Source: Enterococcus ratti (GTDB lineage Bacteria > Bacillota > Bacilli > Lactobacillales > Enterococcaceae). Taken from it: a DNA stretch of 64,000 nucleotides. Numbering within the stretch: position 1 is the stretch's first letter; every line of letters begins with the position of its first letter. Location: the NCBI RefSeq assembly GCF_001886195.1, contig NZ_JXLB01000014.1, forward strand, positions 1 to 64,000. Reading direction: 5' to 3'. This document shows positions 17,056-25,235 of the stretch, one piece after another. The notes beneath the pieces are model-generated. The model had not been told where the DNA came from. It searched no databases and worked only from the letters and a program-made list of their open reading frames with translations. Position numbers and translations under genes: made by a program.

Positions 17056-17575
17056 ACAGATCTTTTTGATTGATTCCTGCTTCTTTAAATAATTTTTTGT
17101 TATAAAAAATGACTTGTGTATCTGTATTAAATGGAAAGACGTACGGGTCACCTTTGTATTTAACTGTGTTCCATAACTACGGATAGAAATCTTTTACTGC
17201 TTCTTTGTCTACATATTTAGATATGTTCATTGCTTGTTGTGCTTGCGCACGTTGAGCAACTGAAATATCTTGAACGATCATATCCGACGCATTGCCTGCT
17301 GTTATAGCTGATAAGGATTTTGTCCAAATGTCTCCTCGTGGCTGATACTTGTAATTGACTTGGATTTTATCTTGTGATTGGTTGTAATCGCTGATGATTT
17401 CTTCAATCATTTCTTTCCGAGTTCCTGATCCCCAAAATGACCAGAAATTAATTATTTTTTTACCGTTACTTGTTTTTTCAGAAGTCGTATCTGAATTTTC
17501 GTTACTTGAAGCATAGCCTCCTAATAAGAATAACTCAGTACTTGCCAGCAACCCAGTAAATAACATTTTTTTCAT
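17050..17575 (-). pseudogene. ABC sugar-binding lipoprotein (extracellular solute-binding family 1), truncated
   Basis: Starts with a good ATG (17575) and a signal-like segment, then INFWSFWGSGTRKEMIEEII, VNYKYQPRGDIWTKSLSAIT and GNASDMIVQDISVAQRAQ, typical of MalE/UgpB-type binding proteins. An in-frame stop at 17177-17179 interrupts it, after which the frame continues with WNTVKYKGDPYVFPFNTDTQ and VIFYNKKLFKEAGIN before being lost at about 17050. The lipobox reads LLGGYASS: the Cys that should carry the lipid is Tyr, a second sign of decay. No permease genes remain beside it. Confidence 0.75.
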
Positions 17576-17800
17576 TTTAACCCTCCATTTCTTAATAAAA
17601 AAAGAACTTTACCTTTTATGTAAACGGTAACTTTTCAATGTCAAGATCACATTTTATTTAATAAATCATAATTTATAAGGAATTTCACTAGATGAAAAAG
17701 AAGATAAAATAATGATAAAAAAATTAAGCTTTTTCTTTGTATTATTTAATCTTTCGTAGGAGAATAGACTTGTACTAATAAAAGATTAGGAGGAATTTTA

Positions 17801-18631
17801 ATGTTCAGACACCAAAAAGAATTACAGTTTGAAGCAAAACCAGATCGTCCCAATCCGTTAATTGCAAAATATTTACAGGAGCTTATCGGCGGGCAATATG
17901 GAGAAATGAGTGTTGCTATGCAATATTTATTTCAAGGTTGGAGCTGCCGTGGAGAAGAAAAATATAAAGATATGCTGATGGATATCGCAACTGAAGAACT
18001 TGGTCATGTCGAAATGTTAGCAACAATGGTGGCGCGCTTATTAGAAGATGCACCAGTTGAAGAACAAGAAAAAGCAATGGAAAAAGATCCTGCAATTGGC
18101 GCTATTATTTCTGGAATGAATCCCCAACATGCGATTGTAGCAGGATTAGGACCTCGTCCGGCTGATAGTGTAGGGAATCCTTGGAGTGGCGGCTATATCA
18201 TTGCTAGTGGCAACTTATTAGCAGATTTTCGTGCCAATTTAAATGCAGAATCTCAAGGTCGTTTACAAGTAGCTCGTATTTATGAAATGATTGATGACCG
18301 AGGCGTTAAAGATTTACTTGCTGTTCTTTTGGCAAGAGATAGTTATCACCAAAATTTATGGGCAAGTGCTGTAAAAGAACTGGAAGAAAACGAAGGTTCC
18401 ATTCTCGTACCAAGTACATTCAATCGTGAAAATGAACGTAAAGATATTGCCTACGATTTTTACAATTTTTCCGAAGGTGACGAAAGTAGTCAAGGTGCTT
18501 GGGCAAAAGGTGAAGCGTTAGATGGTGAAGGTGAATATCAATGGTTAGCAGAACCAAAAATTGAAGGTGCTAAGCCAAATTTAAAACGGGTTACACCAAA
18601 AATGTATGGCACGCCTCCTAGCAAAAAATAA
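17801..18631 (+). CDS. Manganese (non-haem) catalase
   Basis: 276 residues, the length of the Mn catalase family. The four-helix ferritin-like core shows E35 in GGQYGEMSVAMQYLFQG, E66 and H69 in TEELGHVEML, and a second half with LLARDSYHQNLW carrying a further His. These are the expected ligands of the dinuclear Mn site. The enzyme converts hydrogen peroxide to water and oxygen without haem, useful in bacteria that cannot make haem. Cytoplasmic. An AGGAGG site precedes the ATG and a terminator follows at 18658-18710. The convergent neighbour is an Ohr-type peroxide-resistance gene. Confidence 0.93.
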   Translation: MFRHQKELQFEAKPDRPNPLIAKYLQELIGGQYGEMSVAMQYLFQGWSCRGEEKYKDMLMDIATEELGHVEMLATMVARLLEDAPVEEQEKAMEKDPAIGAIISGMNPQHAIVAGLGPRPADSVGNPWSGGYIIASGNLLADFRANLNAESQGRLQVARIYEMIDDRGVKDLLAVLLARDSYHQNLWASAVKELEENEGSILVPSTFNRENERKDIAYDFYNFSEGDESSQGAWAKGEALDGEGEYQWLAEPKIEGAKPNLKRVTPKMYGTPPSKK

Positions 18632-18657
18632 ATCATGAAATGATAAAAAATATAATA

Positions 18658-18718
18658 AGCGCCTTTACAAAGGTTGAAATATTTTCAACGCTTGTAAAGG
18701 CGCTATTCCTTCTTTTTT
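18658..18718. terminator. Rho-independent terminator between convergent genes
   Basis: Stem AGCGCCTTTACAA (18658-18670) with TTGTAAAGGCGCT (18692-18704), with an inner TTGAAA/TTTCAA pairing and a T-rich tail on the plus strand. It serves the catalase gene and possibly the convergent ohr-like gene. Confidence 0.8.
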
Positions 18719-18743
18719 ATTGGAATTTTTAAAAAGAAAAAAT

Positions 18744-19145
18744 TTAAATGGTTACTACTTCAACTTCAATGTTTCCTCTCGTAGCTTTTGAATAAGGACA
18801 ATATTCATGGGCTTCTTTTGCTAATTTTTTTGCTTCTTCTTTACTCACATCATCGATGTGCACTTCCAAAACAACACCGATTTTATAGCCGCCCTCGTCA
18901 AGCGCATAAAGTGATACTCGAGCTTTAACAGTTGAATTGACAGACAAATTTGCTTTTTCAATCATATGTTGAAGCGCTCCATTAAAACATGAAGCATATC
19001 CGGCTGCAAATAGCTGTTCAGGATTTGTTCCTTCTGCATGAATTCCCGGTGGCGTTATTTTCATGTGCATGGTTCCGTTAGGTGCTTCAACTTCCCCTTC
19101 TCGACCGCCGTGATTAATCATTGCTGTTTCATATAATTTTTTCAT
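18744..19145 (-). CDS. Organic hydroperoxide resistance protein (Ohr/OsmC family)
   Basis: 133 residues, short like Ohr. It has both redox cysteines in the family's contexts: FAAGYASCFNGALQHM around residue 53 and HEYCPYSKATRGN around 117, plus GGREGEVEAPNG near the N-terminus. The Ohr subgroup reduces organic hydroperoxides using dithiols. Cytoplasmic. A regulator gene of the OhrR type is not adjacent. Convergent with the Mn catalase gene, forming a small peroxide-defence pair. Confidence 0.9.
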   Translation of the reverse strand: MKKLYETAMINHGGREGEVEAPNGTMHMKITPPGIHAEGTNPEQLFAAGYASCFNGALQHMIEKANLSVNSTVKARVSLYALDEGGYKIGVVLEVHIDDVSKEEAKKLAKEAHEYCPYSKATRGNIEVEVVTI

Positions 19146-19360
19146 TGATCTCTTCCTTTCTTTAAAGCACTTAGTCTATAATTAGTGTAAGCGTATCTGA
19201 CAGTTTATTCAAAGATTCTGCTTTTTGTTCTAGTGTAGAGCTAAGGAGGTGAAAAATAAGAACCTTTTTTATTTTTTTCACCTATCTTTATACCATATAC
19301 CATTTTTTAGCTACTAGAAAAATTGAAATTTATTGGTTCTTAGCCCCATATTTTAACTTA

Positions 19361-19579
19361 TCATTCAAAAATAAGAACACCATCTTCAATGATTTTTCCA
19401 AAAAAGAGAAAGATTCCACTAGTAAATAACAAAGTCATATTAGTACCTAGATATATTGCCATTTTTTCTAACCAATTTTTAATGTGGTGTATTTTAATAT
19501 AGAGAAAAACTAAAAAATTTACACCATAAACCAATACTGTTAAAAAAATAACCATATTCACAATCATTTTACGTTTCAC
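19361..19579 (-). CDS. Possible small two-segment membrane protein
   Basis: Up to 72 residues (GTG at 19579, ATG at 19567) with two hydrophobic segments, VIFLTVLVYGVNFLVFLYI and GTNMTLLFTSGIFLFFGKI. Its GTG overlaps the stop of the preceding frame, which is the tail of a phosphomannomutase remnant. Given the decayed surroundings and a weak ribosome binding site, it may not be expressed. Family not recognised. Confidence 0.3.
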   Translation of the reverse strand: MKRKMIVNMVIFLTVLVYGVNFLVFLYIKIHHIKNWLEKMAIYLGTNMTLLFTSGIFLFFGKIIEDGVLIFE

Positions 19580-19705
19580 CCCTGTTCATTGTCTATTATC
19601 AATATTTTAACCTTTGAATATTTTTTTAAAAGTTCAAAAAGCAACCTCAACACTTCTTTATTTTTTCCAACTTCATCATTTTCTATTGGTAATACTAATA
19701 GCAGT

Positions 19706-20101
19706 CTTGTAAAAAATTGCATTCCATTAAAGGAAAAAAGAAATGACTGGCTGTTAACATGGCACTTACATCGCAAAAAAATTGTGGCGTCGCTATGAAC
19801 ATTGCTGGAGTCGTTGCAAAATCAAAGTCAATAACGTTTACGCCTTATTGAGTCAATCCTTTAATTAGCGCTTCTTTCAGTTCTGGTCCACTGTGATTCG
19901 ACTATCTCGTCCAATTCCTACAGTTAACTTTCTTTTATGCTCACTAAGATCGTATTTGTTTTTTAGCCAATTGACCAATCCAAAACTTATTTTTTATTTC
20001 AATAGGCTTGAAATTGGCTTTGTGTGTTTCTGTAATAATGACGATACCTCGAATATCAGAATTTTTTTAGCGCTTTCATAAAAAGCATAACCCCTTTCCA
20101 T
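19706..20101 (-). pseudogene. Phosphomannomutase/phosphoglucomutase, N-terminal remnant
   Basis: Joining minus-strand frames from an ATG at 20101 gives DIRGIVIITETHKANFKPIE, KRKLTVGIGRDSRI, LKEALIKGLTQ, GVNVIDFDFATTPAMFIATP, CDVSAMLTASH and FSFNGMQFFT. These are the ordered N-terminal blocks of bacterial phosphohexomutases, including the active-site loop TASH. Several frameshifts and stops are present, and the remaining two thirds of the enzyme is gone. It begins three bases after the argR stop, so it may once have been co-transcribed with argR. Confidence 0.75.
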
Positions 20102-20104
20102 TTC

Positions 20105-20560
20105 TTATTCCCTCATTTTTTCCAATTTTTCTGCAAATTTTCGTGCTTCTTCTTCAGAACGACAAATAATAATAAATGTATCTACCCCAGCAATAGTTGC
20201 TGAAACTTCTGGATAAGCCATTTCATCTAACCAATTCGTTACAACATCTGCTCCATCTTTTTCTGTTAACACAACAATCATAAACTGAACCACTTGTATT
20301 TTTAACACTTCTCTTTTAATAGCTGCTTGTAAACGTTCTTCATTTAATGCCTCAGAAGATTGATTCAATCGGCTGTAACGAACTCGTTTATTTTCATCTT
20401 GCGTTTTAACCAATTTCATTTCTCGAATATCTCGAGAAATCGTCGCTTGCGTTGCAGTAACTCCTGCTTTTTGTAAATGTTGTAAAAGTTCTTCTTGTGT
20501 ACTGATTGGACGCTCCGCAATTATTTGGTGAATCAGTGCTTGTCGCTGAATTTTTTTCAT
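20105..20560 (-). CDS. argR: Arginine repressor ArgR/AhrC
   Basis: 151 residues, the standard length. N-terminal winged helix-turn-helix (1-70) with QEELLQHLQKAG and ATQATISRDIREMKLVK. C-terminal oligomerisation and arginine-binding domain with VVTNWLDEMAYPEVSATIAG and VDTFIIICRSEEEA. It acts as an arginine-dependent hexameric regulator of arginine synthesis and catabolism genes. No arginine genes lie next to it. Enterococci carry more than one ArgR paralogue, so which targets this one controls is open. Confidence 0.93.
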   Translation of the reverse strand: MKKIQRQALIHQIIAERPISTQEELLQHLQKAGVTATQATISRDIREMKLVKTQDENKRVRYSRLNQSSEALNEERLQAAIKREVLKIQVVQFMIVVLTEKDGADVVTNWLDEMAYPEVSATIAGVDTFIIICRSEEEARKFAEKLEKMRE

Positions 20561-20639
20561 AGCAGGTCCCTCTCATTTTTAATTATAACAAACAAATTGA
20601 TAATTTTCCGTTTTTTTTGGTACTTTTTACTTTAATTTT

Positions 20640-21242
20640 CCACCTATGATTTTCTGATTGCAACGTAATACTTACATGATAAAGTTTTTTTAACCGCTCA
20701 GGTTTAATTCTTTTAAGATTATTTAAATAAATTTCTTTGCATTCTTCCGAAGTTCTTTGATAAAAGTTTTTAGTATTTCAAGCGTCTTTTTTCATCATCC
20801 TAAGGACCGATATGTAACATTTGAGCCACTAGACTTTCTTTTCTTGTAATAAATTTTACTTCTTTCAATAAATCACTAGAAATTTTTTCCTTTTTTGTAT
20901 TTGTGCTTCTTATGCAATTTTTTGGTTCACAAATTCTGGTTGTTTAATCATGAGTGGGTAAGTATAATATTTTTTTCTATCACCGTTTCATTCAAATACT
21001 GTTTTTATAATTCCCATAGACCTTCTAAAGAAGATAGTTAGAAATCTGTCAATTATTCTTTTGTGATATGAAAATCGCATAACTTACAGCATACAGTGCG
21101 CCTACTCTACGTTGAAAATCTTCTTAACTTGGATCATCAATTCCTTTAATACTAAAGAAATTTTATGCCGATAAATTTAACAGTTGTGGTATTTTCTTAC
21201 TACTGCAACTTAGATCATTTTCTTCCAATCAATTGCGTTCAT
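20640..21242 (-). pseudogene. GyrI-like small-molecule-binding protein, heavily decayed
   Basis: Minus-strand frames joined from ATG 21242 give NFFSIKGIDDPS, EDFQRRVGALYAVSYAIF, YTYPLMIKQPEFVNQKIA, QMLHIGP-like, EEC..KEIYLNNLKRIKPER and LKKLYHVSITLQ. This order (IKGxGxPxxxxF, RVxALYxxSYA, MIKQPDFV, MLHIGPYDDE, EIYLxDxRRxxPEKLKT) is that of the GyrI-like family of stand-alone effector-binding proteins. Many stops and shifts make it non-functional. It fills most of the otherwise empty 0.9 kb between argR and the exporter leader. Confidence 0.65.
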
Positions 21243-21308
21243 TTTATCCTTCTCAATTTTGTTAGCCTTTCTTATCATAACTCTTTTAAGCCAAATTTGC
21301 TAATTTTA

Positions 21309-21338
21309 TTGACACTATTTTTATCTCTGTGCTAAAAT
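21309..21338 (+). promoter_or_regulatory. Sigma-70-type promoter for the exporter gene
   Basis: TTGACA (21309-21314), an 18-base spacer and TAAAAT (21333-21338). Transcription would start near 21345, giving a leader of about 110 bases before the exporter ATG at 21456, which contains the terminator described below. Confidence 0.65.
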
Positions 21339-21366
21339 AAACAGCGTAAACAAATCGTACAGATAA

Positions 21367-21432
21367 CACGTCTTTTACGTGTCGATAGAGAGGCGATTTC
21401 TATTTTAAAAATAGAAATCACTCTCTTTTTTT
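21367..21432 (+). promoter_or_regulatory. Leader attenuator: hairpin plus intrinsic terminator upstream of the exporter
   Basis: The leader holds a small hairpin (ACACGT 21367-21372 with ACGTGT) and then a strong terminator: GAGAG (21388-21392) with CTCTC (21421-21425), an internal loop, ATTTCTATTT (21396-21405) with AAATAGAAAT (21409-21418), and seven T residues. It lies between the promoter and the ribosome binding site, so it should stop most transcripts unless relieved. A short frame beginning GTG at about 21379 runs into the terminator stem. It does not match a riboswitch class I know. Confidence 0.6.
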
Positions 21433-21455
21433 ACGAAATTTTTTGAGGTGATAAA

Positions 21456-22838
21456 ATGAACAAACAGAAACAGTTATATATAGTTCCAGCTGTAATTGCA
21501 ACAGGGATAATGTCCTTTTCAGGAGTTTTAATTGAAACAGCGATGAATGTCACTTTTCCAACTTTGATCAAACAATTTCAATTAACCACCGCACAAGTCC
21601 AGTGGGTCACAACGATCTATCTATTGATGATTTCGATCATTGTTCCCTTATCCACCTATTTGACGCGGCAATTTACCTTGAGAACTCTTTTTTTATTTTC
21701 AAATCTTTTATTTTTAATTGGCATTATTATAGATTTTTTTTCACCAACTTTTTTCACTTTATTACTCGGTAGGTGTTTGCAAGGAATTGCTACGGGAATT
21801 GCTTTACCATTAATGTTTCATATTATTTTAACTTTTGCACCAATAAAGCGTCGAGGTACGATGATGGGCGTAGGAACACTAACTACTGCAATTGCTCCAG
21901 CGATTGGACCAACATATGGAGGGATATTAACTTCTCATTTTACGTGGAATCATATTTTTCTTTTCCTAATCCCTGTGTTACTTCTTTCTCTTGGTATTGG
22001 CTTATTTGCCATTGCACATGTTCCCGTACAAAAAAGCGGACACTTAGACATTCTTAGTGTGCTAAGTTTATGTCTTTTGTTTAGCGGCAGCTTAATTTTT
22101 TTAAGTATATTAGGGAAAGCAGCTAGTTGGATCGCTTTACTTATTGCAGTTGTTGGTGCCATCTTATTTTACCACCGAAACCACTCGACAAAGCAGCCTT
22201 TAATTCAATTGTCTATTTTCACTAACAAAACGTTTTCCTTGTTTTTATTTAGTTTTTTAGTCTATCAATTTTTATTACTCGGTGTTTCGTTCATATTACC
22301 TAATTTTATTCAAATTGTTCAAGGAAATAACTCGTTCATTGCTGGGCTTTCTATGCTTCCGGGAGCCGCTATCGGTGCGATCTTATCGCCATTTTCTGGA
22401 AAATTACTTGATCATTACGGACCTAAAAAACCAATTTTCGCAGGGCTACTGCTTTCACTTATCGGTTGGTCTGCGTTAGTCTTTTTTCTTGGACATGCTT
22501 CATTACCATTGTTGGTCGCTTGTCACGTCATTTATATGATTGGTATTGGATTATCTTATAGTAATATGATGACCACAGGGATGAACGCTTTAGCAGATAA
22601 ATATCAAGGAGATGGAAATGCGGTTTTTAATACTTTACAACAGTTCTCAGGAGCCGTAGCAACTTCACTAGTAGCAATCATCATCAATCTCGTACAAGAA
22701 CACATGAATGCTAACTATCAAACAGCTACTATTTTAGGATCAAAAAGCGCTTTAGGTGTGTTGCTTTTCTTTTTGCTTATAAGTTTCCTATTGTTTATTC
22801 GTTCTAGTTTACTGACCAAAAAATCAACATTATTTTAA
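21456..22838 (+). CDS. DHA2-type multidrug MFS exporter (LmrB/EmrB-like)
   Basis: 460 residues with about 14 hydrophobic segments. Motif C of drug antiporters is seen as AIAPAIGPTYGGIL around residue 150, and the family start VLIETAMNVTFPTLIKQF lies near residue 25. VQWVTTIYLLMISIIVPLS is typical of DHA2 (EmrB/QacA, LmrB) exporters. It is predicted to export drugs or toxic compounds using the proton gradient. A GAGGTG site precedes the ATG. The leader terminator at 21388-21432 suggests inducible expression by read-through. Followed by its own terminator at 22837. Confidence 0.88.
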   Translation: MNKQKQLYIVPAVIATGIMSFSGVLIETAMNVTFPTLIKQFQLTTAQVQWVTTIYLLMISIIVPLSTYLTRQFTLRTLFLFSNLLFLIGIIIDFFSPTFFTLLLGRCLQGIATGIALPLMFHIILTFAPIKRRGTMMGVGTLTTAIAPAIGPTYGGILTSHFTWNHIFLFLIPVLLLSLGIGLFAIAHVPVQKSGHLDILSVLSLCLLFSGSLIFLSILGKAASWIALLIAVVGAILFYHRNHSTKQPLIQLSIFTNKTFSLFLFSFLVYQFLLLGVSFILPNFIQIVQGNNSFIAGLSMLPGAAIGAILSPFSGKLLDHYGPKKPIFAGLLLSLIGWSALVFFLGHASLPLLVACHVIYMIGIGLSYSNMMTTGMNALADKYQGDGNAVFNTLQQFSGAVATSLVAIIINLVQEHMNANYQTATILGSKSALGVLLFFLLISFLLFIRSSLLTKKSTLF

Positions 22839-22868
22839 ACGGCAGTCATTTGCGCCTGCCGTTTTTTT
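22837..22868 (+). terminator. Rho-independent terminator after the exporter
   Basis: Stem AAACGGCAG (22837-22845) with CTGCCGTTT (22856-22864), then a T-run. It overlaps the exporter stop codon and separates it from the oxidoreductase gene. Confidence 0.85.
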
Positions 22869-22906
22869 ATGTAAAAATACACTATGAAACAAGGAGTGGA
22901 TCATCT

Positions 22907-24013
22907 ATGGAAAAAATCGGCATTATTGGTGGCGGCATCATTGGTATGACGGTTGCAAATTACTTAAATACGGAAAAATTTAGCATTGCTTTGTTTGACC
23001 ATGGGACTGGACAAGCAACAAAAGCTAGCGCTGGTATTATTTCTCCATGGCTATCAAAAAGAAGAAATAAAATATGGTATCACTTAGCAAAAGATGGCGC
23101 AGCTTTTTTCCAAAAGTTAGTAAAAGATATCGCATTGGATCAAGCCATTTACAGCCAATCTGGCACTCTAGTAATTCGAAAAAAGGAAAATTTGCAAGAG
23201 TTATTTAATTTAGCTGAAAAACGAAAAAAAGATGCTCCTGCAATCGGTGAACTTAAATTATTAAAAGCAGAACAAACAGCCGAAATGTTTCCTTTATTAA
23301 AAAAAATTCCTTCCTTGTATGTATCAGGAGGAGGAAGATTAAGCGGTAAAGCTTATTTACATTACTCATCTCAACGCTTAAAAAACAAAGGTATCACTTG
23401 TTTCAAAGAGAAAGTTCAGTTGAAAAAAAGAAATGGGTCTTGGTTGATTCAAAGTGAATTTAGAGAAAAACAAGTTGATCGTGTCGTCTTAACACCCGGT
23501 CCTTCTTTAAAATCCTTACTAGAACCGTTAGGCTATCGAGTAGACATTCGACCCCAAAAAGGACAACTAATTGCATTTGACACACTGTATCATCAAAGTC
23601 AATCATGGCCAGTCGCTATGTTAGATGGCGAAACTGACCTCATTCCTTTTCATAATGGAAAAATCTTATTAGGTGCTACACACGAAAATGAACAAAAATG
23701 GGATCTTACTCCTACTGAAGAAGCGTATCTTCAATTAACCGAAACAAGTAGAAGTTTTTTAGCGCAACCTGAAAAATTATTTTCACGACCCTATCAGTTG
23801 CAAGTTGGAACTAGAGCGTATTCTTCAGATTTTTCCCCATTTTTTGGACCATTATTTGAAGATACGAGTCTTTTATTGGCAAGTGGTTTAGGTTCTTCGG
23901 GTTTAACGACCGGTCCATACATTGGCTATCTTTTATCCGAATTTTTAAATACAGGTACAGGGTGTGGAATGAGTTATCAAAAAACGATGGATAAATATAT
24001 CAAAAAAATGTAG
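22907..24013 (+). CDS. FAD-dependent amino-acid oxidase/dehydrogenase (DadA/ThiO-like)
   Basis: 368 residues from ATG 22907, chosen because AAGGAGTGG sits seven bases before it; the frame is open further upstream but runs through the terminator. The N-terminus EKIGIIGGGIIGMTVANYL is the Rossmann GxGxxG FAD site. The C-terminus SGLGSSGLTTGPYIGYLLSE is the second FAD-contact block of the DAO superfamily. TKASAGIISPW is typical of DadA-like proteins of Firmicutes. Likely reaction: oxidative deamination of a D-amino acid or glycine; the substrate is unknown. It may be a source of peroxide if it uses oxygen. Confidence 0.85.
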   Translation: MEKIGIIGGGIIGMTVANYLNTEKFSIALFDHGTGQATKASAGIISPWLSKRRNKIWYHLAKDGAAFFQKLVKDIALDQAIYSQSGTLVIRKKENLQELFNLAEKRKKDAPAIGELKLLKAEQTAEMFPLLKKIPSLYVSGGGRLSGKAYLHYSSQRLKNKGITCFKEKVQLKKRNGSWLIQSEFREKQVDRVVLTPGPSLKSLLEPLGYRVDIRPQKGQLIAFDTLYHQSQSWPVAMLDGETDLIPFHNGKILLGATHENEQKWDLTPTEEAYLQLTETSRSFLAQPEKLFSRPYQLQVGTRAYSSDFSPFFGPLFEDTSLLLASGLGSSGLTTGPYIGYLLSEFLNTGTGCGMSYQKTMDKYIKKM

Positions 24014-24188
24014 GCAACAAATAAAGCAAGCTTAAAAATACAAAAGATATGGAGGAGTTTGTAAAACTCATGAAGATTACTCAACGATTTTTTTAAATTA
24101 CTCATTATTTACGTTTATTTTTTGTTACGAACCATGGATAAATTTTTCCCGATTCTTCACTATTTTATTTGTTTTAGTAGCAATCAAC

Positions 24189-24226
24189 AATAAAAGACCA
24201 GATCATAATATGATCCAGCCTTTTAT
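24189..24226 (-). terminator. Rho-independent terminator after the LysM/Apf-like gene
   Basis: An 18-bp stem (24189-24206 with 24209-24226, G-U pairs on the minus strand) with a tiny loop and a T-rich tail on the minus strand. It lies about 65 bases after the stop at 24292. Confidence 0.7.
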
Positions 24227-24291
24227 TGTATGCTTAAAACCCCTCTTTAACCGTAAGAAAAGTGCTACGCTTCTCTACTTTTGATATTCGA

Positions 24292-24876
24292 CTAGTACCA
24301 GCCGTTAGCTAACCAGAAGGCTTGAGCGGCGTCCCATGAACCGTAACGTGATGACACATATTGATCCGCCACACGCTCTTGATTTTCAGGAGAATAATCA
24401 CCGTTTAAATATGAAGCATCTAATTGGTAACGTCCAATGTAACGACCATTAGTTGCTGTATACGAACCACCTGATTCTTTATTTGCAATCCATTCTTTTG
24501 CAGAACTTAAATTGCTTGGAGTTGCTGCGGTTGCAGGAGCTGGAGTAGCAGTTGCTACTTCAACTGTTTCAACTGGAGCAACGTATGTATATTCTTTCGT
24601 TGCTGCTTTAGGTTCTTCGATTGTTTTAGTTGAAGCATCATTTGAAGTTGGAATCGTTAATTCTTCGCCAACGTAAATGCGGTTAATGTCTTTAATACCA
24701 TTTTTTTCAGCAATTGCTTGAATCAATGAATTATCCCCAACAAATTTTTGTGAGATTTTTGATAATGAGTCACCTGATTTGATGGTATAAGTTTCATCAG
24801 CATGTGCAGTTGTTCCTACAAACATTGCACCAGCAGCAAAAGTTGTTCCTAAAACGATCTTTTTAATTGAATTCAT
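24292..24876 (-). CDS. Secreted LysM peptidoglycan-binding, Apf/transglycosylase-like protein
   Basis: 194 residues. Signal peptide 1-26 (ending AHA). LysM domain about 29-73 (YTIKSGDSLSKISQKFVGD, INRIYVGEELTIP). Thr/Pro/Ala-rich linker about 74-125. C-terminal domain about 126-194 with AKEWIANKESGGSYTATNGR, IGRYQL and SRYGSWDAAQAFWLANGWY. This end domain is that of aggregation-promoting-factor / resuscitation-like lytic transglycosylases, with Glu in NKESGG as the likely catalytic residue. Expected role: cell-wall binding and remodelling outside the membrane. Strong ribosome binding site; own terminator downstream. Confidence 0.9.
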   Translation of the reverse strand: MNSIKKIVLGTTFAAGAMFVGTTAHADETYTIKSGDSLSKISQKFVGDNSLIQAIAEKNGIKDINRIYVGEELTIPTSNDASTKTIEEPKAATKEYTYVAPVETVEVATATPAPATAATPSNLSSAKEWIANKESGGSYTATNGRYIGRYQLDASYLNGDYSPENQERVADQYVSSRYGSWDAAQAFWLANGWY

Positions 24877-25195
24877 GTTTATCTCCTTTTTTTATCATGT
24901 ATTTATCAACGTCATTAACTTTATCATCTAGAAATATTTCATAGGTAAAAGAAATATGACATTTAATGACAAAATAGTTTAAATTTTAATATTTGTAATA
25001 TTTTTATCACTCAAAAACTACGACTAAAGTCCTATAATCCTTATTTTTCAACAAAGAGACCGTTTTTAATTTTTTCTTATGTTTTAAAAAAACTTTCGTT
25101 TTGTAATATTTCTTTTTTTTTTTAGCGAATTTTTGTCTTTATTTTATAAAAAAACTATAGTTTTTAATTAAAATTTTGGAAAAAATAGAAAAATT
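24877..25195. other. AT-rich intergenic stretch
   Basis: This holds the promoter of the LysM gene and otherwise very AT-rich DNA with no gene. The only structure is the queG terminator that follows at 25196-25221. Confidence 0.4.
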
Positions 25196-25221
25196 CCAGT
25201 AATTATTACAACAATTACTGG
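25196..25221 (-). terminator. Rho-independent terminator after queG
   Basis: Nine-bp stem CCAGTAATT (25196-25204) with AATTACTGG (25213-25221). On the minus strand it runs into AATTTTTCTATTTTT. Confidence 0.75.
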
Positions 25222-25235
25222 ACAAATTTTTTATT

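Noticed and set aside
21367-21432. Known riboswitch class (lysine, preQ1, guanidine) upstream of the exporter
   Set aside because: The leader is too short and lacks the conserved cores of these classes; only the hairpin-terminator arrangement is supported.
24045-24190. Possible small membrane protein after the FAD oxidoreductase (ATG near 24070)
   Set aside because: A GGAGGAG lies upstream and a readable hydrophobic stretch follows, but only after a frameshift; too weak to call a gene or a named pseudogene.
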